Shown here: one piece after another, positions 34,942 to 45,564 of the stretch | Layout of the letters: each line of letters begins with the position of its first letter | Numbering within the stretch: position 1 is the first letter of the stretch | Source: Streptosporangium brasiliense | GTDB taxonomy: Bacteria > Actinomycetota > Actinomycetes > Streptosporangiales > Streptosporangiaceae | DNA: 64,000 bases | Direction of reading: 5' to 3' | Assembly (NCBI RefSeq): GCF_030811595.1 | Contig: NZ_JAUSRB010000002.1 | Coordinates: 5,952,001-6,016,000 of the forward strand | Notes under the pieces: model-generated | Told to the model about the DNA's origin: nothing | The model's input: the letters and a program-made list of their open reading frames with translations, nothing else | Databases searched by the model: none | Position numbers and translations under genes: made by a program

Positions 34942-37900
34942 CGTCTCCACATCCTGCTCAACACCGTGCCGAGCCGCGCCCGGTGTCTGTCGCTCCCGCT
35001 GTCGGCCGGGACCGACAGTTCCCAATCGAATTCCCAGCGCTGGACGGTCCCGTCGCTCCCTGCCGACAGAGCGAAGTCGCCATCGGGTGCGAACGCCAGA
35101 CCCACCGGACGTCCCTGATGTGTCTCCAGGGCACGCAGCAGCCGCCCGCTGGGGACATCCCAGACCCGGAGACGAGCGTCGTCGTCCGCCGACAGGACGG
35201 AGCGCCCGTCCGGGCTGAGCCTGGCATGCATGGGATGGCCGGGGTGCTCGAGGACCTGTACGCACTGCCCCGACGCGATCTCCCACAATCGGATGTTCCC
35301 GCGGGCGCAGGCGACCACGGATCGCCCATCGGCGCTCATGGACGCCGACGTCACCCGCTCGTCGGGCCCCTCCAGAACTCGTAGCCGTCGCTTCCCGCGG
35401 AGATTCCACAGCATGATCTTGTTGCTCCGGCCAACGGTGGCGGCGACCCGTTCGTCGGAGCTGACCCAGATCGAGTGCGCCAGGCCGCATTTCTCGATCG
35501 TTCGCAGGAGGCGGCCGTCGGCCAGATCCCAGAACTGCAGCTTCTCGTTGACCGCGGCCAGCGCGCGTCGCCCGCCGTCGTAGAAGCGCGCGGAGGTCGC
35601 GCCGTGAGTGCTCGCGAACATGACATGCAGGCACTCACCGGTGCCGGTGTCCCAGAGCTGAAGCTTGCCGTTGTGCCCGGCGGACAGCACCCGCCGGGCG
35701 TCGGCGCTCAGGGCGATGTCGTTCGTCGCGGTCGGAGGTCCGTCCATGACGCGCCGGCAGGTTCCGCCGGCGACGTCCCAGATCTGGATCCTCCCGTCGT
35801 AGTCCTTGACGGCCGCGATCGTGCCGTCGGCGGACAGCGCGACGTCGTATCCGGTGAAGGTCGTCGTGGGCCAGGCCGCCCGCAGGCCGGTGCGGACCGC
35901 GTGGCGGCTCAGAGCCCGCCAGGCGTCCAGCACCTGAGGCGAACGCTCGTGGCCGGGGATCACCCGTGCCCGGGTGAGCACGTCGAGCGCGCGGGGATGG
36001 CGGGCGGCGGCGATCTCCTGTGCCGCCTCGTTGACCAGAGCCTCGACCTCGCTGCCGAGGCGGCTGAGCTCGGCGTGCCGCCTCGGCTTGCTCGGCTGCG
36101 GAGCGGCGGTTGGCGGTGGCCGTCGAGGTGTCTTCCGCGCGGATCTGCCGGTAACGGCGCGCGCGCAGGTCCCAGTACCGGACCTCCCCGTTGGACTTGC
36201 CGGTGGAGAGCAGGAAATGGCCGTCGGCGGACAGTTCGATCGAACGTACACCACCGGTGTGCCTCTTGAGGGTCCGAGTGATCTGCCCGCTGTCGACATC
36301 CCAGATCTGGATCGGCCCGTCCGCGTTCGAAACGTACACGACGCTCGCGTCGGCGTTCAGCGCGACCGGATGGGTCACGTAGCCGAACTGGGGCGGCTGC
36401 TTGAGGGCGAACCCGCGCAAGCAGCGGCCGGTGCCGAGATCCCACAGCCGTAAGACGTGGTCCTTGCCGGTAGAGGCGGCGAAGCGCCCGTCCGGGGTGA
36501 GGGCGATCGAGCACAGCTCCTTGCGGTACCCGTTCTCGACGTGCGCCTCGATCGACCGGAGGCATTCCCCGCCGTGCAGGTCCCACAACTTCAGCATGCC
36601 GTCGCGGCCCCCGGTCAGCAGCAGCCGGCCGTCGGGGGTGAGGCTGGTCAGGACATAAGGGCCCATCTTGTACGGACCATCCGGATCAGTGAGCTCGTCG
36701 TCCCGATACAACGCCCACGGAATCGCCCTGGCCTCCACGCAGCGCGCGTCGGTGAGCCGCCCGGACCGGATGGTCCGCAGGACCGCCTGGACTTCGGGTT
36801 CCCCGGTGGCCTCGGCTCCTGACTCACCGAGAAGCTCGCCGGCCGAGGTGAGGTCGCCGCGTTCGAGGTGTGCCTGGGCGAGCAGGTGGCGCGCCTGCGA
36901 GGAGTCTCCTGCGTCGGTGCGGACCGCCTCGAGCCCGGTGATGAGTTCTTCGTCGGTGATCTCACCGTGGCGCCACCGATGCAGGCCCGTGTTGTAGGTG
37001 GCCTCCAGGTGCTGCGGGTCGACGGCCAGCGCCGCCGCGAATGCCTGCCGCGCCTCGTCCGTGCGGTCGAGGTCGAGCAGCGACACGCCTCGGTTGTTGA
37101 GCTCATCGGCACGCAGGTCCGCCGCGACCGGAACGGCCCGCGGATACGGGCTACCTGAGACCCGCTGATGGGCCTCGGCCAGGCCGGTGGCGACCTCGGC
37201 CATCGAGCGAGGCCGATCGGCCGGATCGAGGCGCAGGCACCGCTCCAGCAGGTCGGCGAGTTCGCCGGGCATGGCAGGCAGTCCGGCTTCCCCCGGCCCG
37301 TCGGCGCGGTAGGCCGACAGTGCTTCTCCCGCGACCGGCCCGGCCATCCAGGTGATCCCGCCGGTGAACATCTCCAGCACCGAGACCGCGAAGCTGTAGA
37401 TGTCGGTGCGCCGGCCCAGCGCCTCGCCCGAGCTCTGCTCCGGCGAGGCGTACGCACGTGTCAGGCCACCGGTGGGGACCAGCACGCTGACGCCGGGCGC
37501 GCTCTCGTGTGCGGGCGTCGTCATGGCGACCGCACGAGCCCTGGCCAGCCCGAAGTCGGTCACCTTCGCGGTGCCCTCCTCGTCGATCAGGATGTTGGCG
37601 GGCTTCATGTCCTGGTGTACCAGGCCACGGCTGTGCGCGTGCTCGAGGCCCCACGCGATCTGGATCGCCAGGTCCGTGATGCGGGTGAGTGCTTCGCGTT
37701 CGATGCCTCCGTACAACCTGCGGTCGTCGATCCAGTCACGCAGGCTGCCGCCAGGCACGTACTCGGCGAATACCCGGGGAATGCCGCCGATCGTGCGGAC
37801 GTAGTGGCAGGCGCACACGTTCGGGTGCAGCCCCAGTGACACCCACACCTCGGCCTCGGTGATGAACCGCTCGCGGTCGGCCGCGCCGCGGAACAGCTCC

Positions 37901-38067
37901 GGGCGGGGGCATTTCACCGCGAGATCTGTGCCCCACAGCAGGTGCCGGACCCGGTAAACCAGCCCCATCCCGCCGTGCTCGTGCACCCGCGTCACTTCGT
38001 ACCGGCCGTCGATGACGTCACCGACTTGCCACAGCGACAGGGCCTCTGCGGGGTCGCTCATCAGCAA
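34938..38067 (-). pseudogene. Serine/threonine kinase-TPR-WD40 gene split by a frameshift
   Basis: From ATG 38067 the frame gives a Hanks kinase (VHEHGGMGLVYRVRH, LAVKC, HQDMKPANIL, VTDFGLARA), TPR-like repeats (about residues 325-430) and WD40 units (TPDGRLLLTGGRDGMLKLWD, SADGHFLLSTGKSNGEVRYW). Near 36070-36100 the match moves to another frame, which carries on with HAELSRLGSEVEALVNEAAQ and six more WD40-like units to a stop at 34938. Together they would make one cytosolic protein of about 1040 residues. Either this strain carries a one- or two-base indel or the sequence has an error. The catalytic loop has HQD in place of HRD. It precedes the FHA gene with an ATGA overlap. Confidence 0.8.
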
Positions 38068-38239
38068 ACCGTATCGTGATCTTCGAAGGGCCGCACTGTC
38101 GGGTATGCGCCGCCGGCCGTGCGCGGGCGTCCGGTGCCGAGGACGTGCCCGCAGGATGAGCGCCTGACCGTCGTCCGGTGCGTCGCCGAAAGAATCAGCG
38201 CTGGAGGCCGTACTCGAACTCGGCGACTCACGCCCTCAA

Positions 38240-38344
38240 GTGTTCCGTACAGCCCCAGCACCGGAACAGCTATACGGAACACCTTGACCTGGGCGTCCAG
38301 TCTGATCGCTCGGTGTTCCGGTGGGGGATCCCCTTACGGAACAG
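38240..38344. promoter_or_regulatory. Cluster of five GTTCCG/CGGAAC motifs
   Basis: Copies lie at 38240-38250 (GTGTTCCGTAC), 38261-38269 (CCGGAACAG), 38273-38283 (TACGGAACACC), 38311-38321 (CGGTGTTCCGG) and 38335-38344 (TACGGAACAG). The first and third form a perfect inverted pair (GTGTTCCGTA / TACGGAACAC). The cluster is upstream of the kinase-TPR-WD40 gene and ends next to the IS630 insertion, so it is likely a multi-site operator cut off from whatever lay beyond. Confidence 0.55.
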
Positions 38345-38371
38345 TTACTGAGTTCGTGGGCGTGATGTCGT
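38344..38371. repeat. IS630 terminal inverted repeat, left
   Basis: Begins GTTACTGAGTTCGTGGGC and is an exact inverted match, over 28 bases, to 39472-39499. Confidence 0.9.
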
Positions 38372-39495
38372 CAGCGCGAGTCCGGTCGCGGTGAGGCATC
38401 CATCGATGACGTCGCCGCGGGTACTGGATCTCGCGGAGACTGCGGCGTAAGACGCGTATCAGGTGGTCGGGGTCGGTGAAGGCGGTATTGCACTGGCCTG
38501 CGCGCCGTACCAGTGACCAGATGCCCTCGACCGCCTTTGAGGTCGGGTGCGTAGTACGGCAGTTGGTAGGAGGTGATCCAGTCGCGAACATCGATGAAGA
38601 CACGCAGCCGGGCGTCCACGTGCACGTTCACGTTGTCCCACACCAGCACGATCGGGCCGCTGAGCTGCCGATGGGCAACGATCAGCAGGTCGCGGTAGTC
38701 GGTCCAGGTGAAGCTGCGCCGGCCACCGCGCTGGTGATCCGCATGCCGTCTGGGCCGGAAGGTCAGACGTGCGCGTTCACCCTGTTTGTAGCAGGTCAGG
38801 GCAGCGATCGAGAACCGGCGCCGGGAGCGTCCTCGGAATCGGATCACGGGGGTGTGCCCACGCCGGGCCCAGGTACGGCAAGTGGGCGGCGTCATCGAGA
38901 AGCCGGCCTCGTCTTCGACGACGATCCAGGCCCCGAGCGTCGCCGCGGCGCTTCCACCTGCGACCAGGTCTCCTTCACCCAGCCGGTGACCGCGTCCTCG
39001 TCTCGCTCCAGTGCCCGTTTGGCCGGGACCTGATGGCTCCACCCGTTGCGTCGCAGCATCTGAGCGATGGTCGACAGCGTGAGGGTCTTGTGGAAGCGGT
39101 GCCCGATGAGCAACTTGATCCTCGCCAGGGTCCAGGTCTGCTCCAGCCGGCCGTGCGCGACCGGCCCTTGAGTCAACTCCTGTTCCAGCGCGGCAAACAG
39201 GGGCCGGCTCAGCTTGGGCCTGGAGGCCGGCCCCTTCGAGCCCAGGGCCTGTCGGCCGCCGTCCTGCCAGGAGCGGCGCCACCGTTGCACCGAGCGCACG
39301 CCGACTCGTAGCCGTTCCGCCACGACCCCGTCGTCCTGCCCACCGGCGAACATCGTGGCGGCCTCCAGTCGGATGCGCTCGCGAAATGCCCGCCGTTCAG
39401 CGGTCAGGCGCCACCTTGCGGATATCTCATAAGACAGGCGTACCGCGACGGCTACCACCTGTCATCCCTCCACGACATCACGCCCACGAACTCAG
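38348..39495 (-). mobile_element. IS630-family insertion sequence (defective)
   Basis: About 1.15 kb with terminal inverted repeats beginning CTGAGTTCGTGGGCG, flanked on both sides by TA, the target duplicated by IS630 elements. The only gene inside is a frameshifted DDE transposase on the minus strand. The ends are intact, so a transposase supplied in trans could still move it. Confidence 0.88.
38349..39458 (-). pseudogene. IS630-family transposase with several frameshifts
   Basis: Frame 1 (to 38892) has the N-terminal helix-turn-helix region (RLRVGVRSVQRWRRSWQDGG). Frame 2 holds the catalytic core: EDEAGFSMTPP (first Asp), VLVWDNVNVHVDARL (second Asp) and QLPYYAPDL. After a further shift near 38548 the text continues VEGIWSLVRR with the third acidic residue, and the natural end (VIDGCLTATGLALTTSRPRT, then Gln and stop at the terminal repeat) lies in yet another frame. 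The first step is -1, but no slippery A-run is present, so decay is a better explanation than programmed frameshifting. Confidence 0.85.
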
Positions 39496-39499
39496 TAAC
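39472..39499. repeat. IS630 terminal inverted repeat, right
   Basis: Ends in GCCCACGAACTCAGTAAC; an exact inverted match over 28 bases to 38344-38371. Confidence 0.9.
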
Positions 39500-39615
39500 A
39501 GCCGCCGCCGTCAACTGCTACAAATAGAACATTGAGGATGGGAGGGGTCCGGCTGACCGTATTCCGGACGGCCGGTGATCTTCGGAGCGGGCTGTCGGGA
39601 TCGTAGGTGGTAGGG

Positions 39616-42600
39616 GTGGAATTCCGGATTCTCGGCCCGCTGGAGGCCTACGACGACGAAGGAGTCCAGCTCGACCTCGGCGGCCCCCGCCCCCGCACCG
39701 TCCTGGCCAGGCTGCTCCTCGCCGGCGGGGCGCTCGTGTCCGCCGACACGCTGATCGACGACCTGTACGCCGGATCGCCCCCGGCCAGCGCCCTGGCCAG
39801 CCTGCAGTCGTACATGTCGAACCTGCGCCGGGTCATCGAGCCGGGCCGCGACCCCCGCACCCCTCCCCGGCTGCTCGTCGGGCGCCCGCCCGGCTACCTG
39901 CTCGCCACCAGGAACGTGGACGCGATCAGGTTCACCGAGCTCATCGCCGGCGCCGAGTCCGCCCCGCCGGGCAAGGCGCTCGCCTCCGTCAACGAGGCGC
40001 TGCGGCTCTGGCGCGGCGAGCCGTACGGCGCCTCGTCCGACGCGCCGTGGGCCGTCGCCGACGCCAACCGCCTACGGGAGTTACGCCTGGTCGCGATCGA
40101 ACGCCGCGCGCAGGCCCTGCTGGATCTCGACCGCCCGCAGGCGGTCATCCTCGACCTGGAGGTCGAGTCGGCCGCCAACCCCCTGCGCGAACGGTTGTGG
40201 AGCCTGCTGGCCCTGGCCCTGTACCGCACCGGGCGGCAGGGCGACGCGCTCGCCGCGCTCCGCCGCGCCAGGGATCTGCTCGCCGACCAGCTCGGCCTCG
40301 ACCCGGGCCCCGAGCTGCGGGCGCTGGAGCACGACATCCTCCGGCACGCGGAGTCGCTGACCGTCCCGCCCTCGCCCGCCGCCGCGGCGCGGGCGCCCGC
40401 GCCGCGGCGGCTCCTGGTCGGCAGGGAGCGGCAGCTCGCGGAGCTGAAGACGCTCCCCGTGCGCGCGGGCCGGGAGGGCGTGACGCTCGCGGCGGTGACC
40501 GGCGAGCCGGGCATCGGCAAGACCTGCCTGCTGGAGGCGTTCCGTGACCACTGCGCCAACCTCGGCTACGTGGTGTTGTGGGGGAGCTGCCACCACGGGG
40601 AGGGCGCGCCGGCGCTGATGCCGTGGTTGCAGATCCTCCGGGCGCTGGAGGAGGTCTCCGCGCCGCCGGACCGCCGGGCGCTGGCCGGTCTCCTCGACGA
40701 CGACAAGCCCGAAGACGTCACCGCGGCGGCGTTGCTCGACCGCAATCACGCCATCGCCCGCTGGCTCGCCGCGACCGCGCGGACCCAGCCGCTGGCGATC
40801 GTCCTCGACGACCTGCACGCGGCCGACCCCGCGTCGCTCGAACTGCTCAGGGACGTCGCCGTGCCGGCGGCGGGCGAGACGGCGAACGTCCCGCTGACGA
40901 TCGTCATGGCGTTCAGGGAGACGGCGTTCCCCGAGGCGGCGGGGCACCACCTGTCGTTGAACGACGTGCTGGGGCAGCTCGCCCGCCACGACGTGCTGCG
41001 CATCCGGCTGACCGGCCTGGGGGCGGACGACGTACGCGCGATCGCCGCCGCCATGGGCGCCAAGGTGGACGAGCCCGCCGCCGCGCGCCTGTGTGAGCGG
41101 ACCGGCGGCAACCCCTTCTTCGTGCGGGAGAGCGCGCGGCTGCTGGCCCAGGGGCGCGAGATGGAGGCTGTTCCACAGGCGGTGACCGTCCTGATCCGCT
41201 GGTGGCTGGGCAGGCTCGGCGCGCGGGTCAGCGAGGTCCTGGGCGTCGCCGCGCTGCTCGGCAGGCACTTCGACCCCGGCGTCGTCGCCGAGGTGTGCCA
41301 GGCGTCCGAGCCGGGCCCGGCCGAGGTGTACGACGCGCTGGACCGGGCCGCGCAGGCCGGGCTGGTCGTCTCCGGCGGGGCCACCATGGCCTTCGCTCAC
41401 GACCTGGTCAGGGAGACCATCGTCCAGGGCATCCCGCCGCTGCGCAGGGTGACGATCCACCAGGCGGTGATGACCTCCCTGTCCCGCAGGCCGGGCGTGG
41501 ACGTCTCCGTCATCGCGCATCACGCCGTCGAGGCGGGCCCCGCCGCGTACGCCGAGGCCGCGCGCTGGGCGCGCGCCGCCGCCGAGCAGGCGGGCCTGCT
41601 CATGGCCTACGAGGACGCCGCCGCCTGGTGGGGCCGCGCGGTGGCCGCGCACGGCGCCTGCGCGGGTGATCCCGCCGAGTACGTGGAGCTGCTCCTGCGG
41701 CAGGTCTCCGCGCTGCTGGAGGCCGGCGACCCGATCGGCGCGCGCGAGGCCCGCGCCAGGGCGGTGCGTGCCGCCGAGCGCACCGGCGCGAGCCCCGAGC
41801 TGACCGCCCACGCGCTCACCGCGCTGGACGCCCCGGCGATCTGGACGCCACGCGACCCCTACGGCACGGTGGAGCTGCGGCTGGTCGACAGGTTCGAGGC
41901 AGCGCTGCGGGCGCTGCCCGAAGGTGACCGGTCGGAGCGCGCCCTGCTCCTGGGCGCGATGGCGCACGAGCTGCCCGCTGACGACCCGCGCGGCGGCGCC
42001 CTGTCCGCCGAGGCCGTCGCGATGGCGCGCCGGCTGGACGACCCGCACCTGCTGATGCGCGTGCTCAACGCCAGGCACCTGGCGTTGCCGCAACCGCTGC
42101 ACATCCCCGAGCTGCTCGAACTCGCCGAGGAGATGCACGAGCTGGCCCTGCGCACCCGCACGCCGGGCTTCGAGCTGCTCGCTCAGATGATGTCCGCGCA
42201 CCACCGGCTGGAGCTGTCCGACCTGCCCGGCGCGGACGCGGCCGCCGCCCGGTGCGACGCCATGCTCGAACGGTTGTCCCTGCCCTGGCCGCGCTTCCAG
42301 CACACGCTGTGGCGGATCAACCGGCTCACCCTGGCCGGCCGGTTCGGCGCCGCCGAGGCGTTGTACGACGACGTCGAACGCCAGGCGGCCCGCATCGGGG
42401 TGTGGCACGCGGACCGGGCGGTCACCTTCGGTCGCCTGCTGGCGCACTACCACCGGGGCACCCTGGCGGAGGCGGAGCTCCCGGCCGACCTGGCGGACAG
42501 CCCGCATCCGAGCGCCGGCCACGACCTCAGGGTGCTGCACCTGTGCGCACTGGACCGGCGGGAGGAGGCCCGCGCGCTGGCCGCAGACGGCCGGCCGGCG

Positions 42601-45564
42601 CCGCCGCCGGACTTCTCCTGGCTGGCCGCGACCTGCCTCCAGGCCGCGGCGTGGGCCGCCGTCGGCGACGTGGCGGCCTGCCGGGTGAGCTATGCGGCGC
42701 TGCTGCCGTACTCCGGGCGGGTCGCCGCGGTGTGGGCGAGCTTCTGCATGGGGCCCGTCGACTGGTACCTCGCGCTGCTCGCCACCGCCCTGGGCGACCA
42801 TCCTGCGGCCGTCCGGCACCTTGAGGCGCTGGCCGGGTCGGCGGGGCGGAGCGGGCTCGCGTGGTGGCGGGACCGGGCCTTGGCCGCCCTGCGGGACGCG
42901 GCCTCGCCCGGCGAACGGCCCTCCGGCGACCCGCCCCTCGACCTGGGCCCGCGGATCCCGGAGCAGGACATCGAGCGGGGCTTCGGGCAGGACTTCGCGC
43001 AGGATTTCGGGCGAGACTCCGAGCGGGGCTCGGGGCAGGGTTCCGGAAAGGGCTTGGGGCAGGAGCCGGGGCTCGTCGGGCGTGGCGCCGAGTCCGAGCT
43101 GCTCCGGCGGGCCATCGTGGCGGACGGGCACCGCGTGGTGCTGGTGGCGGGCGAGCCCGGCATCGGCAAGACGAGCCTCGCCGAGGACGCGGCGCGGCAC
43201 GCCGCCCGCGTGGTGTCCGGCCGCTGCTGGTACGGCACGGGAGCACCGCCGTTCTGGCCGTGGACCCAGGTCGTCAGGCAGCTCAGCGGGCGGCACGGGG
43301 AGCTGGCGGAGATGGTGGGGGCGACGGGGGAGTTCGCGCTCTACGACGCGTTCGTCCGGCTCGTCGCCCACAGCGGCCCGGTCCTGGTGATCCTCGACGA
43401 CCTCCAGTGGGCCGACGCGTCCTCTCTGCGCCTGCTGGAGCTCCTCGCCACCACCCGGTCGTGCCCCCAGCTCACCGTCATCGCCACCTACCGCGACACC
43501 GAGGTCGGCGACCCGCTCGCCCGCACCCTCGCCACGCTCGTCCGGCTCCCGCACGTCGAACGGATCATGCTGGACGGCCTCGGCACGGAGCCCATCGCCC
43601 AGTACCTGCGCAGGGCGGGCGCGGACGCCGCCCGGGCGGCGGAGGTCGCCAGGCTGACCGGCGGCAACCCCTTCTTCCTCGGCGAGGTCGTCCACCTGGG
43701 GGACGAGGCCCCGGCCGCCGTCGCCGACGTGCTGCGCGGACGCCTGGCCGCGATGCCGCCGGGAGCCGCCGACGTGTTGTCGGCCGCGGCGCTGCTGGGC
43801 CGCGACGCGCAGCTCGACGTGCTGCTGGACGTGGTGGACGGGCCGCGCGACGAGGTGCTCGAGGTGCTCGACGCCGCCGTGCAGGCGCGCCTGTTGACCG
43901 AGCGCGACCTCGTCTACCGCTTCGCCCACGACATCGTCAGGGACGTCCTGCGCGACGGGCTCGCCCCGCTGCGCAGGCGCCGCCTGCACGCACGGATCGC
44001 AGCCGCGCTCGAACGCCGTGGCACGCACGTCGCCGAGCTGGCCTATCACTACCGTGAGGGCCTGGTCATCGCCGGCATGACGGCCAAGGCCATCGAGTAC
44101 GCCAGGCGGGCGGCCGCGCACGCCGTCGCCCAGTTCGCCTACGAGGACGCGGTCGAGCACCTGCGGCAGGCCCTGACGCCGGCCGGACAACTCCCGTCGG
44201 CCGACCGCGAGCTAACCTGCGATCTGCTGATGGAGCTGGCGGAGGCGCAGTCGGCGGCCGGGTTGAGCGCCCAGGTCCACCTGTCCCTGCGGCGGGCAGC
44301 CGAGATCGCGGACGATCTCGGCGACGACGAGCGCCTCGCCCGTGCCGCCCTCGGCTTCTCCGATCCGCTCGCCTGGGGCATGTACGAGGAATGGGCCGGG
44401 GGAGGCGCTCTGACCGGCCGGATCGAACGGGCCCTGCGCGCGCACGAGGGCGCGGACTCGCCGTGGCGCTCCCAGCTCCTCGCGGCCTCCGCCGTCAACG
44501 GCTTCTTCGCCCGCCCCGTCGGGGAGAGCGTCGCCCTCGCGGCCGAGGCCGTGCGGCACGCGCGTCGGCGCGGGGACGACAGGTCGCTGCTGCGCGGGCT
44601 GAGCGCGTACGAGATGGTCTCGCGCGGGGCGGCCACGCACGCCGAACGGCAGGCGGCGATCGACGAGATGCTCGAGGTGGCCCGCAGGACGGGCGACCTG
44701 GTCGCCGAGTGGCTGGCGCGGGAGGCCGAGTACTTCGAGCTGGTCAAGGAGGGCGAGACGGCGCTCGCCGACCCCCTCCTGGCGTGGCTGGCGGAGACGG
44801 CCCGACGGATCAGGCAGCCTGCGCTGCTCAGCATCACCGCGTGGTTGTCGGCCACGCGCGCGTACCTGGGCGGCGATCTCGACCGGGCGCTCGCGGAGGC
44901 GGAGGAGTCCGCGCGGGTCCACCCCGAGGGGGTGCTGGGCCGCGACGACGGTGCGGTGCGGGTGCGGCTGTTCCACTGCCTCGCCGCGCGCCTGCGGGGC
45001 GAGGCGGCGGAGGCGCTGTCCCTCGCCGAGCAGGCCCTGGAGGTCCGGCCCGGCCAGGCCGGATGGCTGGTGCTGCGCTGCGCCGCCCTGCTCGACCTGG
45101 GCAAACGCGACGAGGCCGCGGACGTCTTCGCCGGGCTCGCGCGTGACGGCTTCGCGGGCATCGAGGGCGACCTGGCGTACCGGTTCATCCCGGACCTGCT
45201 GAGCGAGACGTGCCTCCGCCTGGCCACACCGGCGAGCCTGGCGCACTCGGATGGCCCGGGGCGGTCGGAAGGGCCGCCGCAGTCCGGGGAGGGCGCCCCG
45301 GTCGCAGCCCAGGCCATGGCGTTGTACGACCGGCTCCTGCCGCATGCGGGCCGGTTGCTCGGCTGGTCGGTGACCGACCTGTGCCTCGGCCGGCTGGCGC
45401 TCGCCCGCGGCGATCACGCGGCGGCCGGCGCCCACCTCCGGGCGGCGCTCGCCTTCGTCCGCAGGTCGTCGGCCGCCCTCTACGAGCGGCCGATCCTCGA
45501 CCTGCTGGACGGGACCGGCCGCCCGGCCCGCACGGCGTCGCGTCGTCCTGAACCCGCCGGGTGA
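39616..45564 (+). CDS. SARP-type regulator with two tandem ATPase-TPR modules
   Basis: 1982 residues. GTG 39616 gives the standard SARP beginning MEFRILGPLEA and has AGGTGG five bases upstream; GTG 39607 is an alternative. The OmpR-like DNA-binding domain (1-95) and bacterial transcriptional activation domain (about 100-255) are followed by ATPase module 1 (Walker A GEPGIGKTCLL at 296; Walker B VLDDLHAAD at about 396) with helical repeats. A low-complexity Gly/Gln/Asp/Ser linker (about 1115-1155) leads to ATPase module 2 (GEPGIGKTSLA at 1179; VILDDLQWAD) with more TPR-like repeats. Most large SARPs have one ATPase; a second, LAL-like module without a LuxR helix-turn-helix is unusual. As a pathway activator it may control the adjoining P450 and terpenoid genes. 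Confidence 0.92.
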   Translation: MEFRILGPLEAYDDEGVQLDLGGPRPRTVLARLLLAGGALVSADTLIDDLYAGSPPASALASLQSYMSNLRRVIEPGRDPRTPPRLLVGRPPGYLLATRNVDAIRFTELIAGAESAPPGKALASVNEALRLWRGEPYGASSDAPWAVADANRLRELRLVAIERRAQALLDLDRPQAVILDLEVESAANPLRERLWSLLALALYRTGRQGDALAALRRARDLLADQLGLDPGPELRALEHDILRHAESLTVPPSPAAAARAPAPRRLLVGRERQLAELKTLPVRAGREGVTLAAVTGEPGIGKTCLLEAFRDHCANLGYVVLWGSCHHGEGAPALMPWLQILRALEEVSAPPDRRALAGLLDDDKPEDVTAAALLDRNHAIARWLAATARTQPLAIVLDDLHAADPASLELLRDVAVPAAGETANVPLTIVMAFRETAFPEAAGHHLSLNDVLGQLARHDVLRIRLTGLGADDVRAIAAAMGAKVDEPAAARLCERTGGNPFFVRESARLLAQGREMEAVPQAVTVLIRWWLGRLGARVSEVLGVAALLGRHFDPGVVAEVCQASEPGPAEVYDALDRAAQAGLVVSGGATMAFAHDLVRETIVQGIPPLRRVTIHQAVMTSLSRRPGVDVSVIAHHAVEAGPAAYAEAARWARAAAEQAGLLMAYEDAAAWWGRAVAAHGACAGDPAEYVELLLRQVSALLEAGDPIGAREARARAVRAAERTGASPELTAHALTALDAPAIWTPRDPYGTVELRLVDRFEAALRALPEGDRSERALLLGAMAHELPADDPRGGALSAEAVAMARRLDDPHLLMRVLNARHLALPQPLHIPELLELAEEMHELALRTRTPGFELLAQMMSAHHRLELSDLPGADAAAARCDAMLERLSLPWPRFQHTLWRINRLTLAGRFGAAEALYDDVERQAARIGVWHADRAVTFGRLLAHYHRGTLAEAELPADLADSPHPSAGHDLRVLHLCALDRREEARALAADGRPAPPPDFSWLAATCLQAAAWAAVGDVAACRVSYAALLPYSGRVAAVWASFCMGPVDWYLALLATALGDHPAAVRHLEALAGSAGRSGLAWWRDRALAALRDAASPGERPSGDPPLDLGPRIPEQDIERGFGQDFAQDFGRDSERGSGQGSGKGLGQEPGLVGRGAESELLRRAIVADGHRVVLVAGEPGIGKTSLAEDAARHAARVVSGRCWYGTGAPPFWPWTQVVRQLSGRHGELAEMVGATGEFALYDAFVRLVAHSGPVLVILDDLQWADASSLRLLELLATTRSCPQLTVIATYRDTEVGDPLARTLATLVRLPHVERIMLDGLGTEPIAQYLRRAGADAARAAEVARLTGGNPFFLGEVVHLGDEAPAAVADVLRGRLAAMPPGAADVLSAAALLGRDAQLDVLLDVVDGPRDEVLEVLDAAVQARLLTERDLVYRFAHDIVRDVLRDGLAPLRRRRLHARIAAALERRGTHVAELAYHYREGLVIAGMTAKAIEYARRAAAHAVAQFAYEDAVEHLRQALTPAGQLPSADRELTCDLLMELAEAQSAAGLSAQVHLSLRRAAEIADDLGDDERLARAALGFSDPLAWGMYEEWAGGGALTGRIERALRAHEGADSPWRSQLLAASAVNGFFARPVGESVALAAEAVRHARRRGDDRSLLRGLSAYEMVSRGAATHAERQAAIDEMLEVARRTGDLVAEWLAREAEYFELVKEGETALADPLLAWLAETARRIRQPALLSITAWLSATRAYLGGDLDRALAEAEESARVHPEGVLGRDDGAVRVRLFHCLAARLRGEAAEALSLAEQALEVRPGQAGWLVLRCAALLDLGKRDEAADVFAGLARDGFAGIEGDLAYRFIPDLLSETCLRLATPASLAHSDGPGRSEGPPQSGEGAPVAAQAMALYDRLLPHAGRLLGWSVTDLCLGRLALARGDHAAAGAHLRAALAFVRRSSAALYERPILDLLDGTGRPARTASRRPEPAG

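Noticed and set aside
38892-38950. Programmed -1 frameshift in the IS630 transposase
   Set aside because: The step is -1, but no slippery A-run or stimulatory hairpin was seen, and two more shifts follow downstream, so decay is more likely.
40081-44190. 1369-codon open frame on the minus strand inside the SARP gene
   Set aside because: It is a high-GC antisense shadow. The plus frame has the P-loops, SARP domain and proper third-position bias; the minus frame has no recognisable motif.
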